Source of the DNA: Alcaligenaceae bacterium
GTDB taxonomy: Bacteria > Pseudomonadota > Gammaproteobacteria > Burkholderiales > Burkholderiaceae_B
Assembly: GCA_029267315.1 (NCBI GenBank)
Contig: JAJUJD010000013.1
Span: forward strand, 1-35,647
Length of the DNA stretch: 35,647 nt
Direction of reading: 5' to 3'
The notes under the pieces are model-generated. The model was not told the DNA's origin, made no database searches, and worked only from the letters and a program-made list of their open reading frames with translations. The position numbers and the translations under genes were made by a program. Of the stretch, positions 1 to 10,369 are shown in pieces. Position 1 is the first letter of the stretch; every line of letters starts with the position of its first letter.

Positions 1-64
1 GTAGTAAGAAGACCACCAGGTTGGCGAACATGATGGGCGCCAGATTGGAAACAATGAACTCCAT
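1..64 (-). CDS. dctM: TRAP transporter large permease (DctM), N-terminus only, cut by window edge
   Basis: Minus-strand ATG at 64 reads MEFIVSNLAPIMFANLVVFLL; lies directly downstream of dctQ, as expected for TRAP operons. Confidence 0.7.
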   Translation of the reverse strand, partial: MEFIVSNLAPIMFANLVVFLL

Positions 65-66
65 GA

Positions 67-690
67 TCAACGCCCTTCTACCGATCCGTTACTGGCCGCG
101 CGCTCGCGCGCTTCCTGCTGGCGTTGAATTTCTTCGGCCAGTTCTTCTTCAGGACTCTTGATTTGAGCCACGCGCAACGGGTTCTCGGCTTTCCCGGCCA
201 AATAGGCGATGCACTGGATCAGACGCGACACACCACTGAGGATGAGCAGCCCAAACCCTATGGGTATGAGCAACTTCGCCGGCCAGCGGATCAGGCCTCC
301 CGTATTGGACGACAACTCCTGCAAACGCCACGACTCGTAAAAATAGGGAATGGATAGCCAGAACACCAGCACTGCAGCGGGCAACAAGAAAAATAGAATG
401 CCGAATACTTCAATGATTGCCTGCAGCCTAGGAGGGAACTTGGCAGCCAATGCATCCACTCGCACATGCTCATTGCGCAGATACGTGTACCCCGATGCAA
501 GCAGGAAGATTGCACCGAACAAATACCATTGCAGTTCGAGCCAGGCGTTTGAGCTCAAATGGAATGCCTTGCGGCTCACCGCATTGGCGGCACTCACGAT
601 TACTACGATGAGCGTGAGCCACAATACCGATCGCCCAACACGCGCATTAAGCCCGTCGATAAGGCGCGATATCGCCAGTAGGAAATTCAT
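67..690 (-). CDS. dctQ: TRAP transporter small permease (DctQ-like)
   Basis: ORF 67..714, likely start at internal Met (MNFLLAISRLIDGLNARVGRSVLWLTLIVVIVSAANAVSRKAF...); four TM segments, DctQ-style WLELQWYLFGAIFLLASGYTYLRNEHVRVD. Confidence 0.88.
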   Translation of the reverse strand: MNFLLAISRLIDGLNARVGRSVLWLTLIVVIVSAANAVSRKAFHLSSNAWLELQWYLFGAIFLLASGYTYLRNEHVRVDALAAKFPPRLQAIIEVFGILFFLLPAAVLVFWLSIPYFYESWRLQELSSNTGGLIRWPAKLLIPIGFGLLILSGVSRLIQCIAYLAGKAENPLRVAQIKSPEEELAEEIQRQQEARERAASNGSVEGR

Positions 691-815
691 TTCTGACCCT
701 TGTCGTGGATGCAAAACCCGCCGATTTTAACGTAACGAGTCGTCTCATGCGCTTGGTGAGAGTCCCGATGCCAAAGTAGCCGAAGCCGGGAGCTGTTATC
801 CCTGGTAAGGACGAT

Positions 816-1640
816 TCAGGCAGAGCGGCCGAAAACAGGCGCGTCAATTCCCAGATGGCTCAGGAGGGATTGCGCTTCAGGAACCGAAGGCAGTTCAAAT
901 TCGGCCGGGTAGTCCGCCCTGGCCAAGTACAAGCCTGCCGGCGAGAACGTTGCGGCGCTCTTGCGGCGGTCGCCTTGGGCAAGTAGGTCGGATACCCACT
1001 CCGCCGGGTACTTGCCCCTGCCTACTTCCACCAATGCCCCCATCAGGTTGCGAACCATGTGGTGGAGAAAGGCGTTGGCACGAAACGTGAATAAAAAGAA
1101 ATCGCCTTGCTTGAAGATTTCCAGCCGTTCCAGCGTTCGGATGGGGCTGGCAGCCTGACATTCTGAAGAGCGGAAGGCGCTGAAATCGTGTTGCCCCAGC
1201 AGCAGGTGGGCTGCCGCACGCATGGGCTCCAACTCCAACGGATAATGCGTCCAGCCCACTTTTCCATGCAATATAGGGCTGGCTACGCGGTTTGACCGCA
1301 GCAGGTAAATGTAGCTGCGCGCCTGCGCAGAAAAACGCGCATGAAAACCATCGCCCACTCGGCATGCCCACTGCACTCGTATGGATGCAGGCAGCAAAGC
1401 GTTAAGCCCCCTGACCCAAGACTCCATCCGCCGTTCTACAGGCGTGTCAAGATGGACAACCTGCTCAAGCGCATGAACGCCGGTATCAGTACGGCCTGCG
1501 CAAATAGTATCCACCTTGCGGACCAGAAAAGACTCTAGCGCCGCTTCGAGTTTGTCCTGCACAGTACACCCGCCGGGCTGAGTTTGCCAACCCTGCCAGG
1601 GAGCACCGTCGTAGGACAAGCCAAGCGCAATGCGCGTCAT
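816..1640 (-). CDS. truA: tRNA pseudouridine(38-40) synthase TruA
   Basis: [35 protein letters not shown] and catalytic [19 protein letters not shown] motif. Confidence 0.96.
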   Translation of the reverse strand: MTRIALGLSYDGAPWQGWQTQPGGCTVQDKLEAALESFLVRKVDTICAGRTDTGVHALEQVVHLDTPVERRMESWVRGLNALLPASIRVQWACRVGDGFHARFSAQARSYIYLLRSNRVASPILHGKVGWTHYPLELEPMRAAAHLLLGQHDFSAFRSSECQAASPIRTLERLEIFKQGDFFLFTFRANAFLHHMVRNLMGALVEVGRGKYPAEWVSDLLAQGDRRKSAATFSPAGLYLARADYPAEFELPSVPEAQSLLSHLGIDAPVFGRSA

Positions 1641-1643
1641 GCT

Positions 1644-3731
1644 TCAGGAACGACGCCTTCCGCCGTCAGGCGGATTATTCAAATCCAAATCGATTTCGCG
1701 CAGCTTCTCCTGCAGCATGGAATCGCTAATCGGGCTGTCAGTTTCAAAGGTGTCCTCGCGGGCAGAGCTGGCGCGACGCAGCAGCCATACTACGAGCAGC
1801 ACCAGGAGTGCAATACCACCACCAATCGCCCAGAGCATGTTTTTCTCCCACCAGGATTTGCCCCCTGCCTGTGAGGCCATGGGCGCAGGACCAGACGTAT
1901 CGGCTTGGCCAGGTGAAACACCTGCACCGCCCTGTCGTGACGCCGTAGTCGCTGACGACGAGGGGGCGGCGCCTGCAGAAGCGCCTGACCCAGTTGACTG
2001 AGAAGACGTGGCTCCTGATTGCGTCGCAGTTCGAGCTTCAGAGCCCGAAGCCCCGGCGGAACTGTCACCGGTTTGTGCCGAGCCTTGTTTATCCGCAGCG
2101 CCCGGTGCACCGGCTCCTGATGCAGAGCCCGAAGCGTCTGATGCAGAACCGGATGCCCGACCATTAGCGCTTGTTCCTGGGCCTACAGACTCGGTCGCAG
2201 AGCCGGGAGCGTCTGCTGCACTCCCCGTTTCAGTGCCCGCGCCGTTCACCGCCGCATCCGGGTCGACCAGATTAATCACTTCCTTGAGAACTTCAGTCAC
2301 GCTGCGCGCGCCTTCCAGGGCTGCTTCAGCCGCCACATGCCCCTGTTTCTGAAGGGCTTCGTTCAAGTGACGCACATTGTCTTCGAGCTCAACGATGCGC
2401 TTCTTGGATGCTTCGATGCCCTTTTGCTGCGCAGCGGCGTCATCAGGGTCGATGAGGGCGCCATCGGCGGATACGACTGTGCCTCCAGAGGAAGCCTCTG
2501 AACCGAACGGCACACGTGTTCCCTGATCGCTGGAGAGCGCATGAGGCCCCTGATGCAGGACCGCATCAGAAGCGATGTGCCCATTTGATGCCAGGAGACT
2601 CACCGGTGCTGAGCTCACTGCTGAGGCATTGGGCTCAGCACCGTTCGCCACATTTGAACCAGCTGCCGCTGTGCGGCCGCTTCCGGTGGCGCCGGAAATA
2701 CCAGCTGTTGGCGATGCGCCGGGGACACGGGTACCAGACAAGCGCAGGATATCGCTTCCTTGCGTATCTGCAGACGCGGAGGAGGACTCGGGAAGAGCGC
2801 GCGTTTCTTCCTGCACGGCACCTTCCGCTGCCGCCGCAACCGTCGAGGCGGCCACGACGTCGGCGCTCCCCGCGCGCTGACCATATCGCGCGAACGCCTG
2901 TACGTGTTGCATGAAGATGCGTCTGGCCTCGCGATCAGACAAGGCAGTCAGCACATCCATGTCGGGCATGGTCAACGTGGACCCGGCCCTCACAAGATTG
3001 ACGTTATCGTGAATGAATGCTTGCGGGTTACTGCGCTGCAGGGCGATCATCATTTGATAAACCGTCACACCCTGGACAGCGTTGCGACTGGCAACGGCGA
3101 ACATGTTGTCGCCAGGGCGTACGATGATCTGCCGGCCGGCAACACTCGAGTCAGTGCGGTCGGGCAAGGCCCCTTTGTTGTCTATGACTCGCCCAGTACC
3201 CCCGCTGCTGCTCACCGCGCGCTGAATGGCCCGGGAGTCGGCGTGAGCAATAAGGCTGACCTGATATCGTTGCTGGCCCGAGACGCTGCGCACATCGATT
3301 AGAACGTCGACGACGGACTGCTGCGCTGCAAGCGGCGAGCGAAGTTGAATCAGTTTGGCGTCTGGTCTGAAACCGTCCAGCAACACCAGCCTCATGGAAT
3401 CCAGTGGAACCGGCGGCGTCATGCCGGCCGCGCGCCAGGCTTCGGCGGGGGCCGGCGTTGCACGGATACTGTCAATTTCCTGCTGAGTTAGATCGGTAAC
3501 CGGGATTTCCAACAGCAGGGGCTGTCCCGGCGCAGATACTATGCGCGAATGCCCGAAATTGGCTGCATTAGCAGTAGATATGCAGATGGACGCCGTAAAC
3601 AGCGAGGCCAGAAGAAACGGGACAAGCGGCCGTATTTTTCTGTGTCGCTCAGACCGGGCCCCGTGAATCGGCCCATGGCAGGCATGAGAGGCCGGAGCAA
3701 CCGGACCGGAACCACGACGCGACATCTGCAT
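1644..3731 (-). CDS. fimV: FimV/HubP-like polar landmark protein with LysM domain and Ser/Ala/Gly-rich linker
   Basis: Signal/TM, FimV-type N-terminus (GHSRIVSAPGQPLLLEIPVTDLTQQEIDSIRA), LysM-like region (IIVRPGDNMFAVASRNAV...), one TM near the C-terminus and a short tail; located between asd and truA. Start likely at 3731 or 3725. Confidence 0.82.
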   Translation of the reverse strand: MQMSRRGSGPVAPASHACHGPIHGARSERHRKIRPLVPFLLASLFTASICISTANAANFGHSRIVSAPGQPLLLEIPVTDLTQQEIDSIRATPAPAEAWRAAGMTPPVPLDSMRLVLLDGFRPDAKLIQLRSPLAAQQSVVDVLIDVRSVSGQQRYQVSLIAHADSRAIQRAVSSSGGTGRVIDNKGALPDRTDSSVAGRQIIVRPGDNMFAVASRNAVQGVTVYQMMIALQRSNPQAFIHDNVNLVRAGSTLTMPDMDVLTALSDREARRIFMQHVQAFARYGQRAGSADVVAASTVAAAAEGAVQEETRALPESSSASADTQGSDILRLSGTRVPGASPTAGISGATGSGRTAAAGSNVANGAEPNASAVSSAPVSLLASNGHIASDAVLHQGPHALSSDQGTRVPFGSEASSGGTVVSADGALIDPDDAAAQQKGIEASKKRIVELEDNVRHLNEALQKQGHVAAEAALEGARSVTEVLKEVINLVDPDAAVNGAGTETGSAADAPGSATESVGPGTSANGRASGSASDASGSASGAGAPGAADKQGSAQTGDSSAGASGSEARTATQSGATSSQSTGSGASAGAAPSSSATTASRQGGAGVSPGQADTSGPAPMASQAGGKSWWEKNMLWAIGGGIALLVLLVVWLLRRASSAREDTFETDSPISDSMLQEKLREIDLDLNNPPDGGRRRS

Positions 3732-3735
3732 ATTC

Positions 3736-4866
3736 TTATAGTTCACCCAATGCGATACGTAACATGCGGCGCAGCGGTTCGGCGGCACCCCAGAGAAGCT
3801 GGTCGCCAACAGTGAACGCGCTGAGATACTCGGGCCCCATGGACATCTTGCGCATGCGCCCCACGGGAATGTCGAGCGTACCGGTGACTGCGACGGGCGT
3901 CAAATCGCGCATGGAGGCTTCGCGAGTGTTGGGTATTACCTTCGCCCATTCTGTGCCTTGTCGCACGATATCTTCGATCTCGTCCAGAGGCACATCGCGC
4001 TTCAGCTTGATGGTAAGCGCCTGGCTATGACAGCGCATGGCACCGATGCGTACACACAGGCCATCGATAGGTACGGGCTTGCTGCCAGAGGCTTCAGAGC
4101 GGCCGAGGATCTTATTGGTCTCCACACCGCCTTTCCACTCTTCGCGCGACACCCCATTTTGTAGATCGGAATCGATCCAAGGAATAAGGTTGCCGCCGAG
4201 AGGTACACCGAAATGTTCGGTCGGCAGTGATGAGTCCTTTTGTGTTGCCAATACACCACGGTCGATATCCAGAATTGCCGAGGCAGGGTCATCCAGCAAT
4301 GGCTTGACAGCACCATTGAGCAGGCCGAACTGGGTGAGGAGCTCGCGCATATGCTGGGCTCCACCACCGGATGCAGCCTGATATGTCATGGATGTCATCC
4401 ACTCGACGAGGTCGTGACGGAACAGACCGGCAAGGCCCATCAGCATGCAGCTGACGGTGCAGTTGCCACCGACAAATTCCTTCACCCCGCGGGCCAGAGC
4501 CGCATCGATGACGTCACGGTTGACGGGATCCAGCACAATGACGGAGCTGTCAGCCATGCGCAGCGTGCTGGCGGCATCAATCCAGATGCCGTTCCAGCCT
4601 GCGGCACGTAGCTTGGGGTAGACCTCGGTGGTATACCCGCCACCTTGTGCTGTCACGATGATGGGAAGTTTGGCGAGCGCGTCGATGTCGTAGGCGTCCT
4701 GCAGAGGACCTGCTCCGTCCGCCCACTCGGGCGCGGCGCCCCCCGCATTGCTGGTCGAGAAAAACACCGGCTGGAAATAGGAAAAATCGTTCTCGTCGCG
4801 CATGCGTTGCATGAGGACGGACCCGACCATGCCCCGCCAGCCGACCAGACCCACTACTTGGTTCAT
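3736..4866 (-). CDS. asd: Aspartate-semialdehyde dehydrogenase
   Basis: [39 protein letters not shown] active-site Cys region. Confidence 0.96.
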   Translation of the reverse strand: MNQVVGLVGWRGMVGSVLMQRMRDENDFSYFQPVFFSTSNAGGAAPEWADGAGPLQDAYDIDALAKLPIIVTAQGGGYTTEVYPKLRAAGWNGIWIDAASTLRMADSSVIVLDPVNRDVIDAALARGVKEFVGGNCTVSCMLMGLAGLFRHDLVEWMTSMTYQAASGGGAQHMRELLTQFGLLNGAVKPLLDDPASAILDIDRGVLATQKDSSLPTEHFGVPLGGNLIPWIDSDLQNGVSREEWKGGVETNKILGRSEASGSKPVPIDGLCVRIGAMRCHSQALTIKLKRDVPLDEIEDIVRQGTEWAKVIPNTREASMRDLTPVAVTGTLDIPVGRMRKMSMGPEYLSAFTVGDQLLWGAAEPLRRMLRIALGEL

Positions 4867-4888
4867 AATGCTGTCGCCTGAAAAGAAA

Positions 4889-4919
4889 ATAAAATCCGAA
4901 GGTTAAGCCTTCATTTTAT
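4889..4919 (-). terminator. Candidate intrinsic terminator between leuB and asd
   Basis: Minus strand: GAAGG-CTTAA-CCTTC stem flanked by ATAAAAT/ATTTTAT arms, followed by U-rich ATTTTATTTTCTTTT. Confidence 0.6.
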
Positions 4920-5992
4920 GACAATGCCTTCAGAACGGCGTCACCCATTTGCTTTGTGCCGACCAATTCTGTCCCTTCTTCGTAAATATCGGCGGTGCGC
5001 AGCCCCTGCTCCAGGACTTTCTGAACCGCGTTTTCAACCCGTAGCGCGTGATCGGGCAGATCGAGCGAGTAACGCAACAGCATCGCAGCCGACAAAATGG
5101 TGGCCAGCGGATTCGCCTTGTCCTGGCCCGCAATATCTGGAGCAGACCCGTGGCTGGGCTCGTAAAGCCCCTGGTTTGACGCGTTCAGTGAAGCAGAAGG
5201 CAGCATACCGATGGAACCTGTCAGCATTGCCGCTTCATCTGAGAGGATGTCGCCAAACAAGTTCCCGGTGACGATGACATCGAAGGCCTTCGGTTCGCGT
5301 ACCAGCTGCATGGCGGCGTTATCAACATACATGTGCGAGAGCTGCACATTGGGATATTCGCGCGCCACATCGATGACAATGTCACGCCAGAACTGGGATG
5401 TTTCCAGCACATTGGCCTTGTCCACGCTGCACAGACGACCCTGACGTTTGGCGGCTGCCTGGAACGCCACATGGGCGATGCGGCGCACTTCCGATTCGGC
5501 GTAGTGCATCGTATCGAAGCCTTGACGCTCACCCTTGAAAGGGCCATCTTCGACTTCGCGCACACCACGTGGCTGACCAAAATAGATGTCACCGGTGAGT
5601 TCGCGCACGATAAGGATATCCAGACCTGCAACGATTTCCGGTTTTAGCGAAGAGGCATTGGCCAGCTGGGGGTACAGGATAGCAGGTCGCAAATTGGCAA
5701 ACAGGCCCAAGGCCTTGCGCAGGCCCAGGATGGCCTGCTCGGGCCGTAACGCACGCTCCAGCTTGTCGTATTTCCAGTCACCCACCGCGCCGAACAGAAT
5801 GGCGTCAGATTCCTGTGCGAGCTTAAGGGTTCCGGGAGGAAGCGGGTGGCCGTGCAAGTCGTACGCGGCGCCGCCCACTGGCGCGGTCTTCATTTCCAGA
5901 TCCAGGCCCAAGGCACCCAATACACGGGCGGCTTGTTCGGTGATTTCCGTTCCGATTCCATCACCCGGGAGGATGGCGATTTTCTTAGTCAT
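4916..5992 (-). CDS. leuB: 3-isopropylmalate dehydrogenase
   Basis: [44 protein letters not shown] signature. Confidence 0.97.
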   Translation of the reverse strand: MTKKIAILPGDGIGTEITEQAARVLGALGLDLEMKTAPVGGAAYDLHGHPLPPGTLKLAQESDAILFGAVGDWKYDKLERALRPEQAILGLRKALGLFANLRPAILYPQLANASSLKPEIVAGLDILIVRELTGDIYFGQPRGVREVEDGPFKGERQGFDTMHYAESEVRRIAHVAFQAAAKRQGRLCSVDKANVLETSQFWRDIVIDVAREYPNVQLSHMYVDNAAMQLVREPKAFDVIVTGNLFGDILSDEAAMLTGSIGMLPSASLNASNQGLYEPSHGSAPDIAGQDKANPLATILSAAMLLRYSLDLPDHALRVENAVQKVLEQGLRTADIYEEGTELVGTKQMGDAVLKALS

Positions 5993-6013
5993 GATGTCCT
6001 GACGAATATATGT

Positions 6014-6037
6014 AAAAAAGGCCGGAGTCACCCGGCC
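6014..6037 (-). terminator. Candidate intrinsic terminator/attenuator between leuD and leuB
   Basis: Minus strand: GGCCGG-GTGACT-CCGGCC followed immediately by TTTTTT. Confidence 0.72.
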
Positions 6038-6088
6038 CGAATCTCAAAGGGCCCGTCGCCGTCAGGTTGCATGGCGGCGACGGTGATC

Positions 6089-6739
6089 TCAAGCCTGTGC
6101 CTGGCCGGCCAGCCAGGGGAAGCGGCTCAGCCGTTGTGCTTCGAATTCGCGGATTTTGTCAGCTTTCTCAAGCGTGAGGCCGATGTCATCCAGCCCATTC
6201 AACAGACAATGCTTGCGGAACGGCTCCACTTCGAAAGAAAGTTCGGCGCCGTCGGGCTTCACCACGACTTGGCGTTGCAGGTCGATTTCCAACTCATAAC
6301 CGGGCGTGCTTTCCACTTCCTCGAACAGGGCGGCTACCTGTGATTCAGGAAGAATAATGGGCAACAGACCATTCTTGAAGCTGTTGTTAAAGAATATATC
6401 GGCATACGAGGGCGCAATAATCGCGCGGAACCCGAACTGCAGGAGCGCCCAAGGCGCGTGTTCACGGCTCGAGCCGCAGCCGAAGTTCTCGCGCGCCAGG
6501 AGGATGGAGGCACCCTGGTAGCGCGGCTGGTTCAGCACAAAATCGGGGTTCAACGGACGCTCGCTGTTGTCCATGCCCGGTTCACCGTGGTCCAGATAGC
6601 GGAGCTCGTCGAAAAGATTGGGCCCGAATCCAGTGCGTTTGATGGATTTCAGGAACTGCTTGGGGATGATGAGGTCCGTGTCGACATTGGCACGGTCCAG
6701 CGGGGCGGCGATCCCTTTGTGCGTGGTGAAAGCTTGCAT
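6089..6739 (-). CDS. leuD: 3-isopropylmalate dehydratase small subunit
   Basis: [54 protein letters not shown]. Confidence 0.97.
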   Translation of the reverse strand: MQAFTTHKGIAAPLDRANVDTDLIIPKQFLKSIKRTGFGPNLFDELRYLDHGEPGMDNSERPLNPDFVLNQPRYQGASILLARENFGCGSSREHAPWALLQFGFRAIIAPSYADIFFNNSFKNGLLPIILPESQVAALFEEVESTPGYELEIDLQRQVVVKPDGAELSFEVEPFRKHCLLNGLDDIGLTLEKADKIREFEAQRLSRFPWLAGQAQA

Positions 6740-6748
6740 GGTGATTTC

Positions 6749-8152
6749 CTATCCGAATGTGCGAACGTCGACAAAATGGCCGGCCACTGCGGCCGCGGCA
6801 GCCATGGCCGGACTCACAAGATGGGTACGACCGCCCTGCCCCTGACGACCTTCGAAGTTGCGGTTCGATGTCGAGGCGCAGCGCTCGCCGGGGTTAAGAC
6901 GGTCAGCATTCATGGCCAGGCACATGGAACAGCCTGGTTCGCGCCATTCAAACCCCGCTTCCAGGAAGACAGTATGCAAGCCTTCCTGTTCCGCCTGCTG
7001 CTTCACGAGGCCGGAACCTGGCACGACCATGGCCTGCTTCACATTCGCGGCGACCTTCCGGCCTTTCACCACCTCTGCCGCTGAGCGGAGGTCTTCAATA
7101 CGGGAGTTGGTACAGGAGCCGATAAAGACCTTGTCAATCGTGATATCGCTGATCGGCATGTTGGCTTCGAGACCCATGTATTCCAGCGCGCGAAGCATGC
7201 CGTTGCGACGTACTTCGTCGGTCTCACGCGCAGGGTCCGGTACGCGGTCTTCAATGGTCAACACCATTTCAGGCGAAGTGCCCCACGTAACCTGTGGAGC
7301 AATGTCGGCAGCATTAATCTCGACAACTTTGTCGAACTGCGCACCCTCATCAGAGTGCAAAGTCTTCCAATACTCCACTGCCTGATCCCAAGCTTGCCCG
7401 GTCGGTGCATAGGGACGCCCGCGAAAGTATTCGATGGTCTTTTCATCGACAGCAACCATACCGGAGCGCGCGCCCGCCTCGATCGCCATATTGCAAACCG
7501 TCATGCGGCCTTCAACAGAGAGTTCACGGATGGTGCTGCCGCCGAATTCGATGGCGTAGCCGGTGCCGCCAGCGGTGCCAATGCGACCGATGATGTGCAG
7601 CACGATGTCTTTGGCTGTGCACCCACGGGGCAGCTCACCTTCAACTTTGATCAGCATGCTCTTGTTTTTCTTCATGAGCAGAGTCTGAGTCGCGAGTACG
7701 TGTTCAACTTCCGAAGTACCAATGCCAAAGGCAAGCGCGCCCACGGCTCCGTGCGTACTGGTATGCGAGTCACCGCAGACCACTGTCATCCCCGGTAAGG
7801 TAGCACCTTGCTCCGGCCCGATGACGTGCACGATGCCCTGACGCAGATCGTTCATGCTGAACAGTGTGATGCCATGCTTTTCGCAGTTTTCGTCGAGCGT
7901 TTCCACCTGCAGGCGCGACACGGGGTCGTCGATGCCGGCAGCACGATTTTCAGTGGGCACATTGTGATCCGCCACCGCCAGATTGGCGCTGATACGCCAC
8001 GGCTTGCGGCCGGCCATCGCAAGGCCCTCAAAGGCTTGCGGGCTGGTAACTTCGTGCACGAGATGGCGGTCGATATACAGCAGACAGGTGCCGTCTTCTT
8101 CCTGGTGCACCACGTGGGCAGACCAGAGCTTGTCATACAGGGTTTGTGGCAT
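6749..8152 (-). CDS. leuC: 3-isopropylmalate dehydratase large subunit
   Basis: [68 protein letters not shown]. Confidence 0.97.
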   Translation of the reverse strand: MPQTLYDKLWSAHVVHQEEDGTCLLYIDRHLVHEVTSPQAFEGLAMAGRKPWRISANLAVADHNVPTENRAAGIDDPVSRLQVETLDENCEKHGITLFSMNDLRQGIVHVIGPEQGATLPGMTVVCGDSHTSTHGAVGALAFGIGTSEVEHVLATQTLLMKKNKSMLIKVEGELPRGCTAKDIVLHIIGRIGTAGGTGYAIEFGGSTIRELSVEGRMTVCNMAIEAGARSGMVAVDEKTIEYFRGRPYAPTGQAWDQAVEYWKTLHSDEGAQFDKVVEINAADIAPQVTWGTSPEMVLTIEDRVPDPARETDEVRRNGMLRALEYMGLEANMPISDITIDKVFIGSCTNSRIEDLRSAAEVVKGRKVAANVKQAMVVPGSGLVKQQAEQEGLHTVFLEAGFEWREPGCSMCLAMNADRLNPGERCASTSNRNFEGRQGQGGRTHLVSPAMAAAAAVAGHFVDVRTFG

Positions 8153-8225
8153 TTTCTCGATCCTGGAGTCGGAACTTAACTGAACAATCCTGGGGCGCGG
8201 GGCTCCCGTTTGGATGATTCAGTCC

Positions 8226-8293
8226 ATTATGCCACTCTGACAAGCTCGTACAAGATGAGCCATTATCCTAGTATCGGTACTGACAGGATAATG
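8226..8293 (-). promoter_or_regulatory. Candidate leuC promoter with an upstream inverted-repeat operator
   Basis: Minus-strand CATAAT (-10-like, 8226-8231), 16 nt from TTGTAC (weak -35-like, 8248-8253); perfect 9-bp inverted repeat CATTATCCT-N15-AGGATAATG at 8261-8293 just upstream. Confidence 0.4.
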
Positions 8294-8348
8294 GTGTCCG
8301 CACGTGCAATCTTGGGGCGGCATGACGCCGCCCTCGTTCGTTTGCGCT

Positions 8349-9185
8349 CTAGCGACGCGCGGCCTCGTAAAGCGGCATCACCTTTTCCGCATTGCGCTGC
8401 AGTTCAGCACTGCGTGTGGCAGCCGATGGGTGAGTGGACAGAAATTCCGGCGGTGCGCTACTGCCACCCAGAGCCGCCATCTTTTGCCAGAGCGTCACCG
8501 CAGCGCGCGGATCATACCCCGCTCGGGCCGCGAGTTCGACACCAATCAGATCCGCCTCCGATTCATGAGTACGACTATTCGGAAGCGTAAACATGACATT
8601 CGTTAACGCGGAACCGAGATCATTTACACCCTGCACGCCCGTAACGGCCGTCAGAATCGATAACCCGACTTGTGTAGCCATTTGCTGCGAGATCTGTTCA
8701 CGGGAATGCTCGCGCAGCGCGTGCGCCATCTCATGGCCCAGCACCGCGGCCAGCTCGTCATCAGTGGGCTTGATACGGTCGATGAGGCCGGTGTAAATCG
8801 CCATTTTTCCGCCGGGCATGCACCAAGCATTGACGTCATCAGAACTGACCACATGGATTTCCCAAGGCCAACTGCTTGCGTCGGAGCGGAAGGCGCCGAC
8901 TTGAGCAATCAGACGATTGGTGATTGTTCGAACGCGCTGCACCTGGGCCGCGTTCGCATCCAGCGCACCCGCGGAACGCGCCTTGGACATCATTTCCGAA
9001 TACTGCTGGTCTGCTGCCTGCTGCAATTGTTCAGCAGGCACCGACGAGGCGATGAACTGCTTGCGATCGACCCCCACCGTGCCACTTCCAGTGGTCTGTA
9101 CGCTCGCACAACCTGTCGCAGCGAGCAGGGCAGCTACGCCAGCCCACTGGACGAATCGCTTTCCCAATCCTTTGGCGTTGTTCAT
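8349..9185 (-). CDS. M48-family zinc metallopeptidase, lipoprotein
   Basis: Lipobox LLAATGC; zinc motif VLGHEMAHALREHS; second-helix ESEADLIGVELAARAGYDP. Confidence 0.93.
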   Translation of the reverse strand: MNNAKGLGKRFVQWAGVAALLAATGCASVQTTGSGTVGVDRKQFIASSVPAEQLQQAADQQYSEMMSKARSAGALDANAAQVQRVRTITNRLIAQVGAFRSDASSWPWEIHVVSSDDVNAWCMPGGKMAIYTGLIDRIKPTDDELAAVLGHEMAHALREHSREQISQQMATQVGLSILTAVTGVQGVNDLGSALTNVMFTLPNSRTHESEADLIGVELAARAGYDPRAAVTLWQKMAALGGSSAPPEFLSTHPSAATRSAELQRNAEKVMPLYEAARR

Positions 9186-9215
9186 GTCAGTTCCTTGCTA
9201 TGGAAAGGAGGAATT

Positions 9216-10277
9216 TCAGGCTCCACGCTGGGCGCGCTGGCGCATCGCGTGATCCATCAGGATAATGGCGAGCAGTGCCTCGGCGATGGGCGTGGCACGT
9301 ATGCCCACGCAGGGATCGTGCCTGCCGAAAGTCTGCACTGTAGTTGGGTCTCCCTCTACCGTCACTGACCGGCGTTCCACACGTATGCTGGAAGTCGGTT
9401 TGATGGCCAGCGAAACGGTAATGGGCTGCCCAGTGGAGATGCCTCCCAGGATGCCGCCCGCATGGTTACTTAGGAAACCCTCGGGAGTAATTTCGTCCCC
9501 ATGCTCCGAGCCGCGTTGCTCAATACTGGCGAATCCCGCGCCAACGGACACGCCCTTGACGGCGTTCAAACCCATCATGGCATGGGCAATGTCAGCGTCG
9601 AGACGGTCGTAAATCGGTTCGCCCCACCCTGCCGGAAGGTTCTCGGCCACTACTTCAATGCGTGCACCAATTGAGTCTCCATCACGACGTAGAGCATCCA
9701 TGAACGCTTCCAGTTCTGGAACTATTTCGGCATTCGGAGCGAAGAAAGGGTTGTTGCTCACTTCATCCCATGAAACGAAGGGAATGCGAATAGGCCCGAG
9801 CTGGCTCATATAGCCGCGAATGACTATGCCGAACTCCTGCGCTAACCATTTCTTGGCGATCGCGCCTGCTGCCACTGTCGGAGCCGTGAGACGGGCTGAA
9901 GAGCGGCCGCCGCCACGTGGGTCCCGCACACCGTATTTCTTCCAATAGGAATAATCGGCATGGCCGGGTCGAAATGTCTGCAGGATATTGCCGTAATCCT
10001 TGCTACGCTGATCAGTATTCCGAATCAGCAAGCCGATAGGTGTGCCAGTCGTGACTCCCTCATATATACCCGAGAGAATCTCCACCTGGTCGGCTTCCTG
10101 CCGTTGCGTGACGTGGCGCGACGTACCCGGCCGGCGCCGGTCCAGCTCTGCCTGAATGTCGGCGGCCTCCAGAGGCAGGCCCGGTGGGCAGCCGTCAACC
10201 ACCGCGCCGATGGCCGGGCCGTGAGATTCGCCGAAGTTGGTGACACAGAAAAGCTTGCCTAAAGTGTTGCCGGACAT
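9216..10277 (-). CDS. aroC: Chorismate synthase
   Basis: [61 protein letters not shown]; start taken at internal Met (10277). Confidence 0.97.
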   Translation of the reverse strand: MSGNTLGKLFCVTNFGESHGPAIGAVVDGCPPGLPLEAADIQAELDRRRPGTSRHVTQRQEADQVEILSGIYEGVTTGTPIGLLIRNTDQRSKDYGNILQTFRPGHADYSYWKKYGVRDPRGGGRSSARLTAPTVAAGAIAKKWLAQEFGIVIRGYMSQLGPIRIPFVSWDEVSNNPFFAPNAEIVPELEAFMDALRRDGDSIGARIEVVAENLPAGWGEPIYDRLDADIAHAMMGLNAVKGVSVGAGFASIEQRGSEHGDEITPEGFLSNHAGGILGGISTGQPITVSLAIKPTSSIRVERRSVTVEGDPTTVQTFGRHDPCVGIRATPIAEALLAIILMDHAMRQRAQRGA

Positions 10278-10369
10278 GTTGGAGTGCAGAAAGATTGATG
10301 GAGGGCGGGAGGATTGAAGGTTGAAGGTGATTGTATCCGCGGTACCCGCCCGCATGCATGCGCCCTAAT

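Noticed and set aside
2000-2260. Repetitive GC-rich tract that might be a tandem repeat or mobile-element remnant
   Set aside because: It is the degenerate Ser/Ala/Gly-rich linker of the FimV-like protein; units are imperfect and in frame.
2760-3302. 180-aa plus-strand ORF opposite fimV
   Set aside because: Antisense to the LysM/FimV coding region; no independent support.
8153-8220. Possible leucine leader peptide upstream of leuC
   Set aside because: No short ORF with Leu codon runs in the minus-strand leader; only SD-like CCAGGAT repeated twice.
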